Shown here piece by piece: positions 59,393-64,000 of a stretch of 64,000 nt of DNA. A program made the translations under genes and the position numbers. The stretch spans positions 18,807 through 82,806 of the forward strand of contig NZ_JAHZAA010000008.1 of NCBI RefSeq assembly GCF_019424165.1, given 5' to 3'. The notes below the pieces were generated by a model. The model ran no database searches. It saw only the letters and a program-made list of their open reading frames with translations, and had not been told where the DNA came from. How positions within the stretch are numbered: position 1 is the first letter of the stretch; each line of letters starts with the position of its first letter. This DNA comes from Desulfovibrio sp. Its GTDB lineage: Bacteria; Desulfobacterota; Desulfovibrionia; Desulfovibrionales; Desulfovibrionaceae.

Positions 59393-60736
59393 TCAAGGCC
59401 GGTGGGCATCGTCGTGGCCCGGCTCAAGCCAGCCCAGTTCGCGGCACCATTGGGTATACAGGGCGCAGGCGCGTGCGGCAAAGGCTTCCAGCCCCACATG
59501 GGGGCGTAGCGCCTGCGCGCCGCGTACAAGATCCCGGCGCAGTTCCGCGTTCTGCATAAGGTCGATCATGGCTTTTGCCATGGCTTGCGGGTCGTTTTCT
59601 TCCACCAGCAGTGCCGCATTGTGCGGCTTGCCGCCCTCCAGAGACAGGCGCTCCAGGTGCAGGGGGCTTTGACTGCACAGCAGGGGCAGACCCGCGGCCA
59701 CACCGGCCCACAGGTTTTCAGGCAGTTCTTCGGGGGAAGAGCCGGGCGCGATCCAGGCATGGCAGCGGGGCAGCACGTCGGGCAGGTACTGCTCGTTGAG
59801 CATGCTCAGGCGCGAGGCCACGCCAAGGCTTTCGGCTTCGTCAAGAATTTCGGCAAGGCGGGGACCGCCCCCCAGGGCGCGCACTTCCCACGGCGGCAGG
59901 TCGTCGCGCTGCCAGATGGCCGACATGGCCCGCATGACCACCTGCGCGCCGGAGCGCGGCGTCAGGGCATCGGCCAGGCCAAAGGCAAAGCGGTTGGACC
60001 CGGCAAAGCCCGGATCAGGCGCTGCGGGGTGGTCTGCTTCGTATTCTGCGGCGGGTAAAAAATCGTCAAGGCTCATACCCGGAGTCAGCAGGGTAAGGAT
60101 GTCCTGCCCCAGGGGCAGGGTGCGGGACTTTTCACCGCACTCCGGGCGGAGGTTCGCGTTTGCCTCGTTGTTTTTTCCGCGCGTTCTTTTTTTTTCGGCC
60201 TGGGCGTCAGAAGCCTGCCGGGCCTCTGCGGCGGCCAGGCGCTCCATAATATGGCGCGAGCCGCACAGCACCTTGTGGGCAGCCCTGAATGCCCTGGTTG
60301 CAGCGCACTGCCCCTGCGGGGGCCGGAGCGGAAAGGCATGGGCCAGCAGGGTGGCTCCTGCCGGGCGCATGCGCAATACGCTGCGGCCCAGGGCCACGGC
60401 TTCCTGTCCCATTGTCTGCACAAGCAGCTTCTGATGCCTGCGCTGCCAGCGCCACAAGCGCCAAAAGTTGAACGGATTGCCGGGGCTTGCTCCATTTACG
60501 GTCAGTACGGGCAGGTTGAGCTGGCATGCCCGGGCATGCAGGCTCGAAGATTCGCGGCAGGCCAGCATGGGGGCCAGGCGGCCGCCATCGCGCATGGCGC
60601 GGGCCAGTGCCAGAACATGCTCTTCCTCCATACGCGCCGTGCGCGTGGGCGAGCCAAGTTCGGCCCACCGGGACTGTTCTTCAGGCGAGGCGAAACCGGG
60701 AACCGTATCTTGCAGGGCAATAAGCAGAACACGCAT
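59393..60736 (-). CDS. Group 1 glycosyltransferase-like protein
   Basis: A 447-residue protein with a GT-B outline. The N-terminal half is MRVLLIALQDTVPG... with PMLACRESSSLHARA; the C-terminal half has the donor-site segment CHAWIAPGSSPEELPENLWA followed by GVAAGLPLLCSQSPLHLERL, like GT4 enzymes. A Lys/Arg-rich insert near residue 190 is unusual. The ATG ending at 60736 overlaps the stop of the aminotransferase gene (TGATG), so it is coupled to it. Acceptor unknown. Confidence 0.75.
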   Translation of the reverse strand: MRVLLIALQDTVPGFASPEEQSRWAELGSPTRTARMEEEHVLALARAMRDGGRLAPMLACRESSSLHARACQLNLPVLTVNGASPGNPFNFWRLWRWQRRHQKLLVQTMGQEAVALGRSVLRMRPAGATLLAHAFPLRPPQGQCAATRAFRAAHKVLCGSRHIMERLAAAEARQASDAQAEKKRTRGKNNEANANLRPECGEKSRTLPLGQDILTLLTPGMSLDDFLPAAEYEADHPAAPDPGFAGSNRFAFGLADALTPRSGAQVVMRAMSAIWQRDDLPPWEVRALGGGPRLAEILDEAESLGVASRLSMLNEQYLPDVLPRCHAWIAPGSSPEELPENLWAGVAAGLPLLCSQSPLHLERLSLEGGKPHNAALLVEENDPQAMAKAMIDLMQNAELRRDLVRGAQALRPHVGLEAFAARACALYTQWCRELGWLEPGHDDAHRP

Positions 60737-61698
60737 CAGAAGGGAGTACCTTGTTCCATCAAATGCCGCAGCAGGGCATCCTTGAGCCACCGGGTCACAG
60801 GCCCCGGTCTGCCCAGATGCTCGCCGCAGCCCACGGGCTGGCCGTCAAAATGGGTAACGCCCACGCAAAGGGTGGAACTGGTGAAAAGCAGCATTTCGCT
60901 GGCCGTGCGGATCTGTTCCTTGGCTATGGGCGCTTCTACCACCGTAATGGGGGCGGGGTGGCGGCGCGCGGCCAGTTCAAGGGCGGCCAGCATGGTGGTG
61001 CCGGGCAGGATGCGTTTGAGTTCGGGGCAGAGCAGGCGGCCATGTTCGTCCACAAGGCCCACGTTGGCTGTGGCGGCCTCGCCCATGAAGCCGTTTTCAT
61101 CAAAGGTCACGGCAACGTCCATGCCCTTGCTGGCGGCTTCCATAGCCATGAACACATTGGGCAGATAGTTGGTATTTTTTATGCGGGCCAGGTATTCCTG
61201 CTTGGGCGGGATGGCGCTGGTAAAGGCGGTAAGCCCTTTTTCATAAAAGGCTTCGCCCGCAAATTTTTTGCGCAGGGCCACCACGTACAGCCCTGACTGT
61301 GGGCATTCCGCCGGGCTGATGCCGAAACCGCCGGGGCCACGGCTCAGGAATACGCGCATGTCGCCGTGGTCGCTGCCTGCGGCGCGGGCCACGTCCAGTA
61401 TGATGCGGCGCAGGGTGTCCCACGGGCAGGGGGGAATGATACCGAGGGCAGCGGCGCCGTCCTTGAGGCGCGCAAGGTGCTGGTCAAAGCTGAACAGCCT
61501 GCCCTGGCGGTAGCTGATGCTCTCAAAAAGGCCGTCGCCCCTGTGGCAGATGTGGTCATCCAGCGGCAAAAGCAGAAGGGACGCGTCGGTGCAGATATGC
61601 CCCACCCTGTGGTCATAGAAGGCCAGCACGTTTTCAGCGCCGGGCCTGGGGGCGGCCAGCAGGGCCGCAAGGTAGGTATGGGCATCGACTGCTTTCAA
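60736..61698 (-). CDS. Class IV aminotransferase (IlvE/DAAT/PabC fold)
   Basis: A 320-residue PLP enzyme. Fold-type IV marks: HRGDGLFESISYRQGRLFSF, the catalytic Lys in YLARIKNTNYLPNVFMAMEA, GFMGEAATANVGLVDEHG and LPGTTMLAALELA. The family includes branched-chain and D-amino acid aminotransferases and aminodeoxychorismate lyase; I cannot choose among them. Translation probably begins at TTG 61696-61698, because GAGGAG lies 6 bases before it and the longer frame upstream is unlike the family. asd lies 65 bases upstream. Confidence 0.82.
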   Translation of the reverse strand: MKAVDAHTYLAALLAAPRPGAENVLAFYDHRVGHICTDASLLLLPLDDHICHRGDGLFESISYRQGRLFSFDQHLARLKDGAAALGIIPPCPWDTLRRIILDVARAAGSDHGDMRVFLSRGPGGFGISPAECPQSGLYVVALRKKFAGEAFYEKGLTAFTSAIPPKQEYLARIKNTNYLPNVFMAMEAASKGMDVAVTFDENGFMGEAATANVGLVDEHGRLLCPELKRILPGTTMLAALELAARRHPAPITVVEAPIAKEQIRTASEMLLFTSSTLCVGVTHFDGQPVGCGEHLGRPGPVTRWLKDALLRHLMEQGTPF

Positions 61699-61763
61699 GG
61701 GCGTCTCCTCAAAAGGTGTGCGGGGCGCAGAACGCCCCGCACGTTTGCTGCATTCGTTCAATC

Positions 61764-62810
61764 TCAGGACATGAAGACGTTTTTGTCCGTCACGCGCACA
61801 AGGTCACGCTGCACAAGTTCTTCGGCGATCTGTACGGTGTTGAGGGCCGCGCCCTTGCGCACGTTGTCGGCCACAATCCACATGTTGAGGCCGTTTGCAA
61901 TGGTTTCGTCCTCGCGGATACGGCCCACATAGGTGTGGTCGTCGCCCACGCAATAGCCAGGCATGGGGTACATAAGCTCGCGGGGATTGTCGAACACGCG
62001 CACACCCGGAGCCTGCGCAAGTATAACACGGGCATCTCTGGCCGAAAGTTTCTTTTCCGTCTCCACGTTGACGGATTCGGCATGGCAGTAGAAGACGGGT
62101 ACGCGCACGCAGGTCGCCGTGACCTTGACCGACGGATCGTTGAAAATCTTGACGGTTTCGTGAACCATCTTCATTTCTTCCTTGGTGTAGTCATTTTCAA
62201 GGAAGACGTCGATGTGGGGCAGGCAGTTGAAGGCAATGCGGTAGGGATAGGCCTTGTTTTCGGGATCGCGCCCGTTGAAGAGGTCGCGCACCTGACGTTC
62301 CAGCTCTTCAATGCCCTTTTGCCCTGTACCCGAAACCGCCTGATAGGTGGAAACAACCACGCGCCTGATTTTTGCCGCATCGTGCAGGGGCTTGAGCGCC
62401 ACCATCATCTGGATGGTGGAGCAGTTGGGATTGGCGATGATGCCGCTATGATTTTCCAGGGTCTGGGCGTTGACTTCAGGTACTACCAGGGGGCAGCGGT
62501 CATCCATGCGCCATGTGGAGGAGTTGTCCACCACAACGCAGCCCGCATGGGCCGCATGGGGGGCAAATTGTAGCGAAGCGGCGCCGCCAGCGGAAAAAAT
62601 GGCCAGATCAATGCCTTCAAAGACGTCTTCTTTAAGCTCCTGAACGGTCAGTTCCTGCTCGCCGAAAGGAACCTTGGTTCCCGCCGAACGGGCGGAAGCA
62701 AAGGCACGAACTTCGGTGGCGGGAAAGTCGCGCTCGTGAAGGGTCTTGAGCATTTCACGGCCTACGGCGCCAGTGGCGCCAACAACGGCAACAGTCAGCT
62801 TCTTGCTCAT
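61764..62810 (-). CDS. asd: Aspartate-semialdehyde dehydrogenase
   Basis: A 348-residue enzyme that reduces aspartyl phosphate to the semialdehyde for lysine, threonine and methionine synthesis. NADP site VAVVGATGAVGREMLKTL; catalytic Cys in IIANPNCSTIQMMVAL; AVSGTGQKGIEEL; and the late YVGRIREDETI. AAGGAG lies upstream of the ATG ending at 62810; a long upstream open frame is not coding by pattern. Confidence 0.96.
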   Translation of the reverse strand: MSKKLTVAVVGATGAVGREMLKTLHERDFPATEVRAFASARSAGTKVPFGEQELTVQELKEDVFEGIDLAIFSAGGAASLQFAPHAAHAGCVVVDNSSTWRMDDRCPLVVPEVNAQTLENHSGIIANPNCSTIQMMVALKPLHDAAKIRRVVVSTYQAVSGTGQKGIEELERQVRDLFNGRDPENKAYPYRIAFNCLPHIDVFLENDYTKEEMKMVHETVKIFNDPSVKVTATCVRVPVFYCHAESVNVETEKKLSARDARVILAQAPGVRVFDNPRELMYPMPGYCVGDDHTYVGRIREDETIANGLNMWIVADNVRKGAALNTVQIAEELVQRDLVRVTDKNVFMS

Positions 62811-63090
62811 GGCTTTTCGCTCTCCTTGGGCGATGCACTCGGCCTTACGGGGCCGCCGATAAAAAGAGCGCGGCAAATGCGCGCGGTGAGGCGACAGTAT
62901 AGTCCTGATCGCGGTAAATGTGAAGGGCGCGTTGTGCGTTGGGTCACCACGAAAGGGCATGAGGGGAGGCTTGCCTTTCAAGAGAGCATTTTGCCGCCCT
63001 GCGGATAAACCCGCTGGTTGCGAGGCTCCAACGGCCCCGCATTTTTCATGCAAGGCGAAAGCGGCGGATGGCGTTGCGCTGCGCGTAATC
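62811..63090. other. Spacer between asnS and asd
   Basis: No gene or clear promoter recognised in this part of the 369-base gap; short rightward frames lack ribosome sites. Confidence 0.35.
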
Positions 63091-63118
63091 CCCCGCCGGG
63101 CAGTGACGCCCGGCGGGG
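63091..63118 (-). terminator. GC-rich hairpin after asnS
   Basis: Arms 63091-63101 and 63108-63118, 11 bases, perfect, loop AGTGAC, 62 bases past the asnS stop. There is no T-run, so it may be a weak or factor-dependent terminator. Confidence 0.5.
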
Positions 63119-63179
63119 CAGGCATAGTTTATGTTGCTGCCGTGCTGACAAATCTTGAGCGCGGCCCGACCGTGACGGC

Positions 63180-64000
<821 letters not shown>

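Overview
The window looks like the chromosome of a sulfate-reducing deltaproteobacterium of the Desulfovibrio group. The clearest reason is an intact dsrA-dsrB-dsrD cluster (9952-12722) whose DsrA reads almost word for word like the Desulfovibrio enzyme as I remember it. A Tat-exported MfrABE-type fumarate reductase, flagellins and GC-rich housekeeping genes fit the same group. Species cannot be fixed from the sequence alone.

Layout. 1-7000: the start of serS, an envelope lipoprotein and a secreted TPR protein, tlyA, then rpmE, a DUF1385 gene and prfA, closed by a very long perfect terminator hairpin. 7400-9400: a leftward operon of rlpA with two unrecognised genes. 9400-12940: the dsrABD operon behind a regulatory region carrying seven TTGCGC/GCGCAA hexamers. 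13000-14800: an AMMECR1 gene, then an FMN riboswitch and ribB. 14880-20700: leftward recD2, aroC, metK and panC. 20890-25400: a possible papain-fold protein, a PAS/GGDEF/EAL protein and rimO. 25750-28480: two nearly identical flagellin genes, head to head, forming a large inverted repeat around a 946-bp promoter-bearing spacer. 28600-30150: a UPF0173 hydrolase and a UbiX-type gene.

30375-54035 holds a genomic island in a tRNA-Arg(CCG) gene. It is bounded by a 53-bp direct repeat of the tRNA 3' half, has a tyrosine integrase next to the right repeat, and carries matching arm-type repeats inside both ends. Its right part looks like a phage-satellite or plasmid-like core: integrase plus an overlapping unknown gene, an AlpA-like regulator, a DUF3987 primase/helicase-like protein, an HUH-type Rep and a strong hairpin that may be an origin. 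The middle carries a LysR-regulated FUSC/DUF1656/HlyD/NodT efflux operon and a PLD-type nuclease. The left part carries a zeta-like toxin with a candidate antitoxin, a nuclease-like gene broken by an IS1595-family element, and a three-gene unit: MoxR/CobS-like AAA ATPase with a WGR domain, a DUF3150 protein, and a CobT-like vWA protein with an HEXXH motif. A decayed second copy of the vWA gene lies 15 kb away in the same island. This three-gene unit, followed by two tiny membrane-peptide genes, is the best candidate here for a poorly described system.

54587-64000 returns to the core chromosome: mfrABE, a TtuA-like tRNA thiolase, a glycosyltransferase, a class IV aminotransferase, asd and the C-terminal part of asnS.
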